Of a stretch of DNA of 64,000 nt, positions 49,734 through 58,778 are shown piece by piece. Every line of letters begins with the position of its first letter. Position 1 is the stretch's first letter. The position numbers and the translations under genes were made by a program. The notes below the pieces were generated by a model. That model was not told the DNA's origin, ran no database searches, and saw only the letters and a list, made by a program, of their open reading frames with translations. The stretch lies in the NCBI RefSeq assembly GCF_042663225.1, contig NZ_JBHTAA010000005.1, positions 682,001 to 746,000 of the forward strand, in the 5' to 3' direction. This stretch comes from Haloferax namakaokahaiae (lineage in GTDB: Archaea; Halobacteriota; Halobacteria; Halobacteriales; Haloferacaceae).

Positions 49734-50810
49734 TCAGGCGCGTCGGTACTGCGGCGGCCACTCGGCCTCTTCGCCGAGTTCTTCGGCCGCGTGGAGCGCG
49801 AAGTACGGGTCGCGGAGGTGTTGGCGGCCCACGATAGCGAGGTCGGCGCGCTCGTTTCGGACGAGTTCGTCGGCGTGGCGGGCGGTCCGAATCCCGCCGA
49901 CTGCGCCGACCGCGAGGCCGGTCTCGTCGCGGATGCGCTCGGCGTACGGCGTCTGGTAGCCGGGTCCCGCGTTCGGGAGTTGTTGGTCGGGGTGGATGCC
50001 GCCGGAACTCACGTCGATGAGGTCTACGCCGAGTCTTTCGAGGTCGGCGGCGAGTCGAACAGACTGCTCGATGTCCCACGACTCGCGGTCGTCCAGCCAG
50101 TCGGTCGCGGAGATACGGACGAAGACGGGCTTGTCGTCGGGCCACACCTCGCGGACGGCGTCGGTGACCTCGCGGACGAGTCGCGTTCGGTTCTCGAACG
50201 ACCCGCCGTACGCGTCGTCTCGGTCGTTGGCGACCGGCGAGAGGAACTCGTGGAGGAGGTAGCCGTGGGCGGCGTGAATCTCTGCAATCTCGAAGCCGGC
50301 GTCGAGTGCGCGCTCTGCGGCCACGCGGAAGTCGTCGATGACTCCCTGAATCTCGTCGGTGGTGAGTTTGTGAACCTCGGGAGCGGGTTCGTCTCGCGGG
50401 TAGGGGATGGCGCTCGGCGCGACGGGCGTCCAGCCGCCGTCTTCTTCGAGGACCGGGTTGCCGCCGTCCCACGGGCGATGGATGCTTGCTTTCCGCCCGG
50501 CGTGGGCGAGTTGAATCGCCGGAACGCTCCCGTGCTCGCTGATGAACTCGGCGGTCGGCGCGAGCGCGTCGGCGTGGTCGTCGCTCCAGATGCCGAGGTC
50601 GTTGGGAGAGATGCGTCCCTCCGGCGAGACGGCCGTCGCTTCGGTCATCACGATTCCCGCGCCGCCGACGGCGCGACTGCCGAGGTGGACGAGGTGCCAG
50701 TCGTCGGCGTAGCCGTCGGTCGAAGAGTACTGGCACATCGGCGAGACCATGACCCGATTCGGAATCTCGGTGTCGCGGAGTCGCAGCGGCGTAAAGAGCG
50801 TGTCCGTCAT
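49734..50810 (-). CDS. NADH:flavin oxidoreductase (Old Yellow Enzyme family, YqjM-like)
   Basis: A 358-residue FMN-dependent ene-reductase. Landmarks are RVMVSPMCQYSS near the N-terminus (the Cys that tunes the flavin in YqjM), HLGSRAVGGAGIVMTEATAV, the QLAHAGRKAS loop, the substrate-binding EIHAAHGYLLHEFLSPVAN, and the FMN-phosphate segments AVGGIRTARHADEL and DLAIVGRQHLRDP. The class reduces activated C=C bonds in enones or in stress-generated electrophiles. It begins at ATG 50810 with a TATA-like GCTTAATG about 26 bases upstream. It follows a nitrilase gene on the same strand by 67 bases. Confidence 0.94.
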   Translation of the reverse strand: MTDTLFTPLRLRDTEIPNRVMVSPMCQYSSTDGYADDWHLVHLGSRAVGGAGIVMTEATAVSPEGRISPNDLGIWSDDHADALAPTAEFISEHGSVPAIQLAHAGRKASIHRPWDGGNPVLEEDGGWTPVAPSAIPYPRDEPAPEVHKLTTDEIQGVIDDFRVAAERALDAGFEIAEIHAAHGYLLHEFLSPVANDRDDAYGGSFENRTRLVREVTDAVREVWPDDKPVFVRISATDWLDDRESWDIEQSVRLAADLERLGVDLIDVSSGGIHPDQQLPNAGPGYQTPYAERIRDETGLAVGAVGGIRTARHADELVRNERADLAIVGRQHLRDPYFALHAAEELGEEAEWPPQYRRA

Positions 50811-50877
50811 CGCTCCCTCATTTCGTCCGGGACATTAAGCCCCACCCGGTTGCGGTGATGCAGGCCGGTTTTGGCGA

Positions 50878-51642
50878 CTATTCGACCGACCCGACGAACG
50901 CGCGCTGGTCGTCGAGTACGTCGCGGTCGAGCGTCCACATGAGGTCGCGCTCGTCTCGGTTCAACGCCGCTGCGACTGCGCCGTCGGGCCTGACGACGAG
51001 CGAGCGACCGGCGAACGTGGTCTGGTCAGAACCGGGAATCGACCCGCCGCCGGTTCGACCCGCGCCGACGAGCCATCGCACTCCGTCGAGCGCGCGAGCG
51101 CGACACAGGAGTCGCCAGTTCTCGGAGTGCTCGGCGGGCCACGCGCCGACGACGAACAGCGCGTCGATGCGCTCGTCGGTCAGTGCCGCGCTCTCGCCGA
51201 CGAAGTTGAGGTCGTAACAGGCGAGCAGGCCGGTCTTCCCCGCGGGCGTGTCGATGACGACGCGCTCCTCGCCCGGCGTGACGACGGACGCTTCGTCGCC
51301 CCAGAGGTGGCGTTTTCGGTAGACGGCAGGGTCGCCCTCGTCCGGAACGTAGGCGACCGCGTTATAGAGGGTTCGACCCTCCTGTTCGAGGTAGCCCGCG
51401 AGCACGTCGAACTCGTTGTCGTCGGCGAGGTCGGCGAGAAAGTCGAGCGCCTCGTCGCGGGTGAGCGCGCCGCTGAACGCGCGGTTGTCGGCGACGAAGC
51501 CCGTCAGCGCGTACTCGGGAAAGCAAGCGATATCGACGTCCTCGGGGAGTGCCTCGGCGCGAGTGCGAATCTTCGCCTTGTTCTCCTCGGGGGCTAAATC
51601 GGCCAGCGAGAGTTGCGGAACTGCGACGGTGGGACCGGTCAT
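50878..51642 (-). CDS. Carbon-nitrogen hydrolase (nitrilase superfamily)
   Basis: A 254-residue amidase-type enzyme. The catalytic triad is visible: Glu in IACFPEYALTGF, Lys in VYRKRHLWGDE and Cys in GLLACYDLNFVGE. The strand VRWLVGAGRTGGGSIPGSDQTTF is the usual C-terminal core. The small size and the motif order fit deaminated-glutathione amidase/omega-amidase-like members, but the substrate is not determinable. ATG 51642 is chosen over an upstream in-frame start at 51690 because it begins with the first strand (GPTVAVPQLS). Opposite the start lies a divergent HEAT-repeat gene. Confidence 0.9.
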   Translation of the reverse strand: MTGPTVAVPQLSLADLAPEENKAKIRTRAEALPEDVDIACFPEYALTGFVADNRAFSGALTRDEALDFLADLADDNEFDVLAGYLEQEGRTLYNAVAYVPDEGDPAVYRKRHLWGDEASVVTPGEERVVIDTPAGKTGLLACYDLNFVGESAALTDERIDALFVVGAWPAEHSENWRLLCRARALDGVRWLVGAGRTGGGSIPGSDQTTFAGRSLVVRPDGAVAAALNRDERDLMWTLDRDVLDDQRAFVGSVE

Positions 51643-51758
51643 GCACCAACAGAGTGGGTGCCGCGAAAAAACACCCCGGAATAGTGGCAAGCGTGTGAGC
51701 GAGTGACCGCCGAAGCGAAGGGAAACGCTCTTTTTACCGACGAACGGACTTCCGTCAT

Positions 51759-53018
51759 ATGAGTGACGGGGACGACGATACGACGGAACTCTCGTTCGAG
51801 AGCCTCGACGAACGCCTGAACGAGGCTGGAGAGGCCCTCGAGGCCGCAGAGACCGAATCCGACCTCGACGACGTCGAAGCGACGCTCGACGACATCGAAG
51901 CGGACATCGAGGCGGCGGACCTCCCAGAACCGGACGACGAAGACGAAGACGACCCGACCGAGGAACTCGAATCGCACCTCTCGGACCTCCGGGACGACCT
52001 CGAAGCCCAGCGCGGTCCGTACGCCGCGGACGTGGTCGAAGAACTCGAAGCGGCCAAGTCCACCATCTCCGAGACCCGCTGGACGGAGCGCGGCGAGGAG
52101 GAAATCGTCGTGGCCGTCGAGTCCTTCGCCGAGGAGTTCAACGGCGTGCTCGACGCCGACGTGTCGGTCGATGGCGACGACGAGGACGACCTGAACGCCG
52201 CCATCGACGAGGCCATCGCCGCCGTCGAAGCGGCCGACCTCGACGCGGACGACGACGCCGAAACCATCGCAGAGTTGCTCGAAGTCGTCGAGGGTCTCAC
52301 GACCGGTCTCGACGACTCCCAAGAGTGGGACGACCTCGAAGTCCGCGAGAAACTGCAGGCACAGGGCTTCTACGACGTGCTCGGCCACTACAAGGACTAC
52401 CCGCCGGAACTCTCGGCGCTCAAAGAGCACGAGAAGCGCGGCAACGTCGAGATGATCGTCCTCGCCTTCGAGAGCCTCCAGTCCAACTTCATGCAGGAGT
52501 ACTGCATCGAGGCGCTCACGCGCATGAACGACCCGCGCGGCTACGAAGCGATGGCCACGAAGGCCAAGCGCCGCGACAAGGGTGCTATCAAGGCAATCGG
52601 CAAGATGGGTGCCGAAGAGGGCGTCGAGATGCTCGTCGATTACATCGACAGCGACAACGACCCGGCGCTCCAGAAGGTCGTGTTCAAAGCCCTCGGCGAG
52701 ATTGGCTCCGAAGAAGCCACTCAGCCGATTGCGAACAAACTCGAACTCGAAAACGTCAACGTCCGTTCTGCGGCCGCGCGCTCGCTCGGCCTGCTCGGTG
52801 ACACGCGCGCCGTCGCCCCGCTCACCGACGTGCTCGCCGACGACGAGAGCGACACGGTGCGCGCCAGCGCGGCGTGGGCGCTTCGCCAGATTGGCACGGA
52901 GTCCGCGCTCGAAGCGGCCGCCGACTACGCCGACGACCGTTCCTACCTCGTCCAGCGAGAGGCCGAACTCGCCGCCGAATTCCTCGGCGACGACGTGACC
53001 CACGAAGCGACGGTCTAA
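51759..53018 (+). CDS. HEAT-repeat protein with long acidic helical N-terminus
   Basis: A 419-residue acidic protein. Residues about 1-185 are coiled-coil-like helices rich in Glu, Asp and Ala (DERLNEAGEALEAAETESDLDD, then EATLDDIEADIEAADLPEPD). From residue about 200, five or more HEAT/PBS-type repeats follow, with the diagnostic ...AIKAIGKMGAEEGVEMLVDYIDS, KVVFKALGEIGSEEATQPIAN and NVRSAAARSLGLLGDTRAVAPLTDVL. Such repeats act as protein-binding scaffolds, for instance in phycocyanobilin-lyase-like proteins. No enzyme motif is present. Its partner is unknown. A TATA-like CTCTTTTTACCG lies near 51730. Confidence 0.88.
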   Translation: MSDGDDDTTELSFESLDERLNEAGEALEAAETESDLDDVEATLDDIEADIEAADLPEPDDEDEDDPTEELESHLSDLRDDLEAQRGPYAADVVEELEAAKSTISETRWTERGEEEIVVAVESFAEEFNGVLDADVSVDGDDEDDLNAAIDEAIAAVEAADLDADDDAETIAELLEVVEGLTTGLDDSQEWDDLEVREKLQAQGFYDVLGHYKDYPPELSALKEHEKRGNVEMIVLAFESLQSNFMQEYCIEALTRMNDPRGYEAMATKAKRRDKGAIKAIGKMGAEEGVEMLVDYIDSDNDPALQKVVFKALGEIGSEEATQPIANKLELENVNVRSAAARSLGLLGDTRAVAPLTDVLADDESDTVRASAAWALRQIGTESALEAAADYADDRSYLVQREAELAAEFLGDDVTHEATV

Positions 53019-53038
53019 CCGGCCATCGCCCCCCGGCG

Positions 53039-53048
53039 AACCTTTTTA
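53039..53048 (+). promoter_or_regulatory. TATA box of the phospholipase D-like gene
   Basis: ACCTTTTTAT at 53039-53048 ends 26 bases before GTG 53074 and predicts a leaderless mRNA; this supports choosing the GTG as the start. Confidence 0.5.
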
Positions 53049-53073
53049 TCCGAACACGGGACCACCGCGGCGT

Positions 53074-54750
53074 GTGTCGTACGCACATCGCGTCGTTCTC
53101 GTGTTGGTGCTGGTCTGTCCAGCAGTTGTGGCCTCACCAGCGGCCGCGACACCACCGACTGCGGCAGTGCCGACTGCAACACCATCGATTGAGACAGTCT
53201 CGAACGCGACGACTGCGGCAGTCTCGAACACGACGACTGCGGCAATCCCCGATGCGACGACCGACGGTGCGACGGTACACGTCGTCGCTTTCCTGCCCAA
53301 TCCAACGACGCCCGACGACCGCGGTGAGTTCGTCGTCGTCAGCGCGCCCGAGGGAACGAACGTCACGCTGGACGACGGCGAAGGGCGGGTTTCGTTCGTC
53401 GCACCCGGCGGCGACGTCGCGGTCACATCGAACCCGGCGTACACGTCGAACCTCACCGACACGCCCGTCGTCTCACCCGGTCTCGAACTCGCAAACGGCC
53501 GCGAGACCGTCACGCTCAGTGTGAACGGGAGCGTCCGAGACCGGTTTTCGTACACTCGCGCCGAGGAGGGCGCGGTCGCCACGCGGACCGAAGACGGGTG
53601 GTCGTGGTGGCCGCGAGCACTTCCGAAGCGCCCCGTCACGACGCACGGGTCGGCGAACGCGACGGTGTTTACGCTCCCCGACTCGCCCGAGATTCCGAAA
53701 TCGACGCTCCGCGAGGCCGATACTCGAATCCTGTTGGCCGGCTACGTCGTCACCTCGCCCGCCGTCGCCGACGAACTCGTCGCGGCACAGGAGCGCGGCG
53801 TCCACGTCGAAGTGCTCGTAGACGACGCGCCGGTCGGCGGTTTCTCACGACAGTCCGCGCAGGTGCTCGACAGACTCGCGTCGGCGGGCGTGACCGTCCG
53901 CGTCGTCGGCGACCCGCACTCGTTCCATCACCCCAAATATGCGGTGGTCGATAACCGCGCGCTCGTCATGACCGAGAACTGGAAGCCGTCGGGAACGGGC
54001 GGAAACAAGAGTCGCGGGTGGGGCGTCATCGTCCACTCTGCGTCCGTTGCGGCCGACCTCGCGCGGACGTTCGAAGACGACTCGTCGCTCCCGCAGACAC
54101 GGCCGTGGAGCCGATTCGAACGTCGCACCTCGTTCGTCGATGCAGACTCGGCCACGGGGTCGTATCCGTCGCGGAGCGAGCCAACACGAGTTGCCGTCGA
54201 TAGCGTCGCCGTTCTCCGCGCGCCCGACAACGCCGAGGGTGCGGTCGTACGGCGACTCGACTCGACAGACGACCGAATCGACGTGATTCAGCCGACCGTC
54301 GAACCCGAGTCGCCGTTCGTCTTCGCGCTCAAGCGCGCCGCCGAGCGCGGGGTTCGCGTTCGCCTCTTGCTCGGGAGCGTGTGGTACGTCGAAGACGAGA
54401 ATCGACGCCTCGCCGACGAGTTGAACGCGTGGGCCGAGCGGACCGGCAACCCGCTGTCGGTGCGTCTCGCCCGCCCTGCCGGTCGATACGGAGCGATTCA
54501 CGCCAAGGGCGTCGTCGCCGACGACACGGTCCTCGTCGGGAGCCTCAACTGGAATCGTCACTCCGCACGCGAGAACAGAGAAGTCGTCGTCGCGCTCGAA
54601 AGTGCGGGCGCGGCGGCGTACTATCGCCGCGTGTTCGACGCCGACTGGCGCGCGAGCAATCGCGGGCCGCGTCCCGAACTCGTCGCGCTCGCGGTCTGTG
54701 CGGTGCTCGTCGGCGTGGTCGCGCTTCGAAAAATCGAGTTCGAATCCTAA
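53074..54750 (+). CDS. Secreted, membrane-anchored phospholipase D-domain protein
   Basis: A 558-residue extracellular protein. A signal peptide (HRVVLVLVLVCPAVVASPAAA) is followed by a Thr/Ala-rich stretch and a lamin-tail-like beta domain (HVVAFLPNPTTPDDRGEFVVVSAPEGTNVTL). Two complete HKD motifs are present: HHPKYAVVDNRALVMTENW and HAKGVVADDTVLVGSLNWN, so both halves of the active site can form. The C-terminus has a membrane helix (ALAVCAVLVGVVALRK). It could be a nuclease, phospholipase or cross-linking transphosphatidylase at the cell surface; the lamin-tail plus PLD layout is often seen with extracellular nucleases. The GTG start fits a TATA box 26 bases upstream. Confidence 0.87.
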   Translation: MSYAHRVVLVLVLVCPAVVASPAAATPPTAAVPTATPSIETVSNATTAAVSNTTTAAIPDATTDGATVHVVAFLPNPTTPDDRGEFVVVSAPEGTNVTLDDGEGRVSFVAPGGDVAVTSNPAYTSNLTDTPVVSPGLELANGRETVTLSVNGSVRDRFSYTRAEEGAVATRTEDGWSWWPRALPKRPVTTHGSANATVFTLPDSPEIPKSTLREADTRILLAGYVVTSPAVADELVAAQERGVHVEVLVDDAPVGGFSRQSAQVLDRLASAGVTVRVVGDPHSFHHPKYAVVDNRALVMTENWKPSGTGGNKSRGWGVIVHSASVAADLARTFEDDSSLPQTRPWSRFERRTSFVDADSATGSYPSRSEPTRVAVDSVAVLRAPDNAEGAVVRRLDSTDDRIDVIQPTVEPESPFVFALKRAAERGVRVRLLLGSVWYVEDENRRLADELNAWAERTGNPLSVRLARPAGRYGAIHAKGVVADDTVLVGSLNWNRHSARENREVVVALESAGAAAYYRRVFDADWRASNRGPRPELVALAVCAVLVGVVALRKIEFES

Positions 54751-54751
54751 C

Positions 54752-56653
54752 CTATGCGGTCGAAGAGAGTTCTTCGTCGATGTCGGCTTCGGCCATCTTC
54801 TCGACGAGGCTGTCGATGACTTCCTCGCGCATGCCGCTGACGAACTTGATGGAACCGACGACGAGGTGGCCGCCACCGGAGACGCCGCCGCCGACGACTT
54901 CCTCGTTCAACTCGGCGACCATCCGCGGGATGTCGAGGCGGACGCCGTCGGAGCGGAGGACGGCGAAGTCGGGACCGTAGCCGATGGTGATGACCGGTTC
55001 GCCCGTCTCCTGGACCTTCAGGTCGTGGAGTTTGCCCGTCGTCTTGCCCGGCGCGGGGTAGGTAAAGCGGTGTGCCCACTTGTCGAGGTCGATGCGGTAG
55101 AGGTTCGCCCCGCTGTCGAGGCGCTCGTGTTCGAGGTGGGGTTCGGCCGCTTCGAGTTGTCGGTTCACGTCGCGCTCGGCGCGCGAGGAGAGGAACTCCA
55201 CGAGTTCTTCGTGGCGCTCGTCGTCGTCACAGCCGACGTTGAGCACGTCGTTGACGATGGACGCGCCGTCGCTGTAGCGAAGCCAGTGCGCGGCGTAGTC
55301 GAGGGCTTCGCCCACGTCAAGGAGTCCGTCGCGGTCGTAGCCTTCCGCCTCGGCGAGACCGATGTAGTCGTCCATGACCTCGGCCTTCGAGCGGTCCGAG
55401 AGACCGGCGACGGCGGGGACGTGACGGAGTTCGTCGGTCACGTCGGGGTAAATCATCCGCGCGAGTTCGACACACATCATCCCGGTCGTGATGCGGTAAT
55501 CCTCGCCGTGGAGGTACGGGTTGACGTGCGCGTCGAGCAGCGGGTCCACCGCTTCGGGGTCGGGGTGGTGGTGGTCCACGACGGCGATCGGCACGTCGTA
55601 GTGCGCGAGGTTCTCGTAGGCGGGCACGTCCTCTTCGGTCGAGCCGTTGTCGAGCATGAGGAGGAACGGGAGGCGCTGGCCGTGGCGTGCGCGACCCTCC
55701 AAGGCGAAGTTCAGGTCGCGGGTCACGTCCTCCATCTCGTAGAACGGTGCCTTCGAGGGGAGGCGCTTGAACAGGTGGCGCGGCGCGTCGGGGTCGTCGT
55801 GCACGTCGGCGATGAAGCGTTCGAGCGCGAGTTGGACTGGCACCGAGGCACACATGCCGTCACCGTCGGCGTGGTGCCGGACGCGAATCGGGCGGCCTTC
55901 GAGGACCGTCCGTCGCAGGAGTGTGGCGACTTCTTCGAGGTCGTCGCGGAGTTTCTCGAACGCCGGCCACTCGACGAGCGGTTCGACCGACTCGGGTTGC
56001 GAGCGCTCGCTGAACTCGGCTTCGATGCGTTCGCGGGCGTCGGCTTCCGCGTCACCGTCGAGTTTGGTCAGGTCGTCCACTTCGAGTTGACGCGTCCCCT
56101 CGTGGTCTTCGACGGTGCCCGTCATGCGGACCACGTCGTCGAGTTCGACCTGTGGGAACGCGCGGACGCCCGCTTCTTCGAAGGCGGCGGCGGCGACGAT
56201 ACCGCTCTCGTCGGCGATGCGGAACACCGTCGGGCCGCCCGTCTGCTTGATTTGGGCGACGAGACCCTCGATAGTGACCGTCTCGCCGGTCGAGAGGTCC
56301 GCGATGGGCGTAATCGTCGGTTCGTGGTCCACGGTTTCGGTGCGGTAGTTCTCGGGCGTGTCTTCGGCGAACGCGATATCGCCGTTCTCGCGCACGTCGT
56401 CGAGTCGGACGACGAGCCGGTCGCCGACGGAGTAGTCGTTCGAGAGGTTGGACTCGTGGATGAGTCCGGAGACGGCGTCGGACACGTCAACGAAGATACC
56501 GTATTCGACGACGCCGTTGACGACGGCGTGGTAGTGTGCGCCGACATCGACGTCGTCGGCAGTGCAGTTCGGAGCGAGGTCAAAGACGATTGGTCGTGAG
56601 TCCGAATTCGGACCCAAGTCGCCGCCGGAATCCCCGGCGTTCTCGTCGTTCAT
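54752..56653 (-). CDS. RecJ-like DHH nuclease with S1 and OB domains
   Basis: A 633-residue nuclease-type protein. An N-terminal S1-like RNA/DNA-binding domain (HYHAVVNGVVEYGIFVDVSDAVSGLIHESNLS) is followed by a nucleic-acid OB domain (VTIEGLVAQIKQTGGPTVFRIADESG). The DHH core has RVRHHADGDGMCA (motif I) and IAVVDHHHPDPE (motif III), and DHHA1 has GGGVSGGGHLVVGS. This is the archaeal RecJ/GAN-like arrangement, a 5'-3' single-strand exonuclease in replication or repair, though the S1-OB form could also act on RNA. ATG 56653 is the start. The fructosamine-kinase homologue is upstream on the same strand. Confidence 0.92.
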   Translation of the reverse strand: MNDENAGDSGGDLGPNSDSRPIVFDLAPNCTADDVDVGAHYHAVVNGVVEYGIFVDVSDAVSGLIHESNLSNDYSVGDRLVVRLDDVRENGDIAFAEDTPENYRTETVDHEPTITPIADLSTGETVTIEGLVAQIKQTGGPTVFRIADESGIVAAAAFEEAGVRAFPQVELDDVVRMTGTVEDHEGTRQLEVDDLTKLDGDAEADARERIEAEFSERSQPESVEPLVEWPAFEKLRDDLEEVATLLRRTVLEGRPIRVRHHADGDGMCASVPVQLALERFIADVHDDPDAPRHLFKRLPSKAPFYEMEDVTRDLNFALEGRARHGQRLPFLLMLDNGSTEEDVPAYENLAHYDVPIAVVDHHHPDPEAVDPLLDAHVNPYLHGEDYRITTGMMCVELARMIYPDVTDELRHVPAVAGLSDRSKAEVMDDYIGLAEAEGYDRDGLLDVGEALDYAAHWLRYSDGASIVNDVLNVGCDDDERHEELVEFLSSRAERDVNRQLEAAEPHLEHERLDSGANLYRIDLDKWAHRFTYPAPGKTTGKLHDLKVQETGEPVITIGYGPDFAVLRSDGVRLDIPRMVAELNEEVVGGGVSGGGHLVVGSIKFVSGMREEVIDSLVEKMAEADIDEELSSTA

Positions 56654-56771
56654 AGTCGGCCTAGGTCGGGGGGTGGTGTTAAGCTTTACAAATGTCTCGC
56701 GTGTGGGAGCGATTCGCGTCGGGTCGATACGCCGTGACCGGCGGCCGAAGCACCCCCGCCGCGACGACTCG

Positions 56772-57626
56772 TCAGTATCCGAGTTCGTCCAGTGCGTCTT
56801 CGACCGACGAGACGTGCTCGGAGCCGAAGACGCGGACGTGTTCGAGGAGTGGAAACAGCGCGTACAGCGGCGAACGCACCTCGAAGAAGTCGGCTTCGAT
56901 GTGCCGGTGTTCGTCGTACGCGTCGAAGAACGCGTCTCCCGCGGCGTCGAACCAGTCGATGTAGGCGAGTTCGACCTCCGGGTGGCCGTAGTAACACGCC
57001 GGGTCGAGGAAGGCGACGACCCGCCCGTCGCGGACGCGGAGATTCGCGCCCCACACGTCGCCGTGAACGAGCCTCGGAGACGACGGTTCGGAGACGAGGC
57101 TATCGAGGTCGGCGGTGACCGACTCGATTCGTCTGAACGTCGAGTCGGGTAAACCCGCTTCAGTCGCCGCCTCGGCCCACGGGAGGAGACGCTGGTCGCG
57201 GAAGAACTCGACCCAACTGTCGGTCCACGGGTTCGGCTGTCGGTACGGTCCCGAGAGCGTATCGTACGCGAAGCCGAACGCAGGTGCGGCGTTCTCGTGA
57301 AGTGCGGCGAGGTGAGACGCGAGGTCGCGTTCGGCCCGGTCGTCCAGCGCCGAACGCCCTTCGACGTAGTCGAGGACGAGCAGGTCGCCGTCGGCGTAGT
57401 GGACGTGCGGGACGGGAAGGCCAACCGCGTCGAGAGAACGAAGCATCCGTGCCTCCACGTCGAGCGGCGTGTCGCCGACTTTGGCGACGACGGGGTCGAA
57501 ACCGTTGAAGTCGAGTCGGTAGACGCGTCCGACGTGTCCCCCGTCGAGTTCGCTCGTCGCGGTCGGCGGCCCTCCCGCTCCGAGCGCGTCTCTCACCCGA
57601 GCGACGAGTTCGGAATCTACCGTCAC
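56772..57626 (-). CDS. Fructosamine kinase/ketosamine-3-kinase family protein
   Basis: A 284-residue aminoglycoside-phosphotransferase-fold kinase. Motifs are HVGRVYRLDFNGFDPVVAKVGD (ATP loop and Lys), VLDYVEGRSALDDRAERDLA, the catalytic RLVHGDVWGANLRVRDGR (Asp and Asn), and VVAFLDPACYYGHPEVELAYID (metal-binding Asp). This order is that of the fructosamine-3-kinase family, which phosphorylates ketosamine adducts on proteins for deglycation. The translation start must be GTG 57626, giving a sequence beginning VTVDSELVARVRDAL. It is divergent from the JAMM protease gene. Confidence 0.88.
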   Translation of the reverse strand: MTVDSELVARVRDALGAGGPPTATSELDGGHVGRVYRLDFNGFDPVVAKVGDTPLDVEARMLRSLDAVGLPVPHVHYADGDLLVLDYVEGRSALDDRAERDLASHLAALHENAAPAFGFAYDTLSGPYRQPNPWTDSWVEFFRDQRLLPWAEAATEAGLPDSTFRRIESVTADLDSLVSEPSSPRLVHGDVWGANLRVRDGRVVAFLDPACYYGHPEVELAYIDWFDAAGDAFFDAYDEHRHIEADFFEVRSPLYALFPLLEHVRVFGSEHVSSVEDALDELGY

Positions 57627-57728
57627 ACCGGTACTTCGTCGGGTGCACACCTCAGTATGGTGGTTCTGTCTCTCGCGTTCACTGACCGTTTCGGAACCCT
57701 TAGATGCCGCGCGGTCGGACGAGAGAAT

Positions 57729-58214
57729 ATGCGACTCTTTCGGTCGCGGGAGGTTATCGGAATCGCCAGTGAGGCGCTCGATTTCGCACTCGAAGCGTCG
57801 GCGGAGACGCACCCAAACGAGTACATGGGACTGCTCCGCGGCGAAGACGCGACGCGTCTCGGCCTCGACCGCGATGGATACGTCATCACAGACGTGCTCA
57901 TTATTCCGGGGACGGTCTCGGACCCGTACAGCGCGACGGTGCGCAACGACCTCGTGCCGAACGACTTTCGCGCCGTAGGGTCGGTTCACTCGCACCCGAA
58001 CGGCGTGATTCGCCCGAGCGAGGCCGACCTCGACACCTTCGGCAGCGGGAAAGCCCACATCATCATCGGCGCACCCTACGGCCCGAACGACTGGAAGGCG
58101 TTCGACCAGTCCGGCGAAGTTCGTGACCTGCCGGTGTACAACGTAGACCTCCCGGACCCCGAAGCGTTCTTCGATTTTACACAGGAAGACATCGACGCGG
58201 AGTTGGACCGATGA
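57729..58214 (+). CDS. JAMM/MPN+ metalloprotease (HvJAMM-like)
   Basis: A 161-residue isopeptidase of the kind that removes ubiquitin-like SAMP proteins in haloarchaea. The full JAMM signature is present: an upstream Glu (HPNEYMG), then HSHPNGVIRPSEAD, which is HxH followed by seven residues, Ser and Asp. The fold's first strands are FALEASAETHPNEYMGLL and VITDVLIIPG. Haloferax has two characterised-type paralogues; I think this gene is closer to the one next to ribL (JAMM2 type), which is inference from the neighbourhood. Its last four bases (ATGA) overlap the ribL start, so the two are coupled. Confidence 0.92.
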   Translation: MRLFRSREVIGIASEALDFALEASAETHPNEYMGLLRGEDATRLGLDRDGYVITDVLIIPGTVSDPYSATVRNDLVPNDFRAVGSVHSHPNGVIRPSEADLDTFGSGKAHIIIGAPYGPNDWKAFDQSGEVRDLPVYNVDLPDPEAFFDFTQEDIDAELDR

Positions 58215-58639
58215 CGCGCGTCATCGCACAGGGGACGTTCGACATCCTCCACCCCGGCCACGTCCACTACCTCTCGGATGCCGCCTCGATGGGCGACGAA
58301 CTCCACGTCATCATCGCCCGCTCGTCGAACGTGACCCACAAGCAAAAGCCGATTCTCGACGACCGACAGCGCCGCGACATGGTCGCCGCACTCGACGTCG
58401 TGGACGAGGCCCACCTCGGCCACGAGACGGACATCTTCGTCCCAATCGAGCGAATCGACCCCGACGTTATCGTCCTCGGCTACGACCAACACCACGACGA
58501 GGCAGACCTCGAAGCGGCGCTCTCGGACCGCGGCATCGACTGCGAGGTTGCCCGCGCGAGTCCGCGCGAACCCGCATACGACGACGAATTACTCTCGACG
58601 GGCCGCATCATCGACCGGATTTTAGAACGCCGCGGCTGA
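58211..58639 (+). CDS. ribL: FAD synthetase RibL (archaeal cytidylyltransferase-like)
   Basis: RibL adenylates FMN to FAD in archaea. The 142-residue protein has the nucleotidyltransferase signature GTFDILHPGHVHYL (HxGH) at the N-terminus and a nucleotide-contact segment LDDRQRRDMVAALDVVDE. A C-terminal Ser/Thr-x-x-Arg-like region (LLSTGRIIDRIL) is the ISSTK-equivalent. ATG 58211 overlaps the last bases of the JAMM gene. Coupling an FAD synthase with a SAMP-removing protease is notable. No riboflavin kinase is nearby. Confidence 0.93.
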   Translation: MTRVIAQGTFDILHPGHVHYLSDAASMGDELHVIIARSSNVTHKQKPILDDRQRRDMVAALDVVDEAHLGHETDIFVPIERIDPDVIVLGYDQHHDEADLEAALSDRGIDCEVARASPREPAYDDELLSTGRIIDRILERRG

Positions 58640-58778
58640 AGTCGAGTTCGAGCGATTTCGACGAGCGGTCGATTCTCTTTTCGGCGGGGGAATTGGCGTC
58701 AGTGGCGCGTCGAGTGACGTGCACAAGCTATCATATCTCTGAACAGTTTATCGTCTCAGGAAGCGTAGTGACCGTACG

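Noticed and set aside
48910..50736. One very long minus-strand frame spanning two genes
   Set aside because: Only the part from ATG 49668 has a sensible protein composition; the part upstream is Arg-rich and overlaps the Old Yellow Enzyme gene in another frame.
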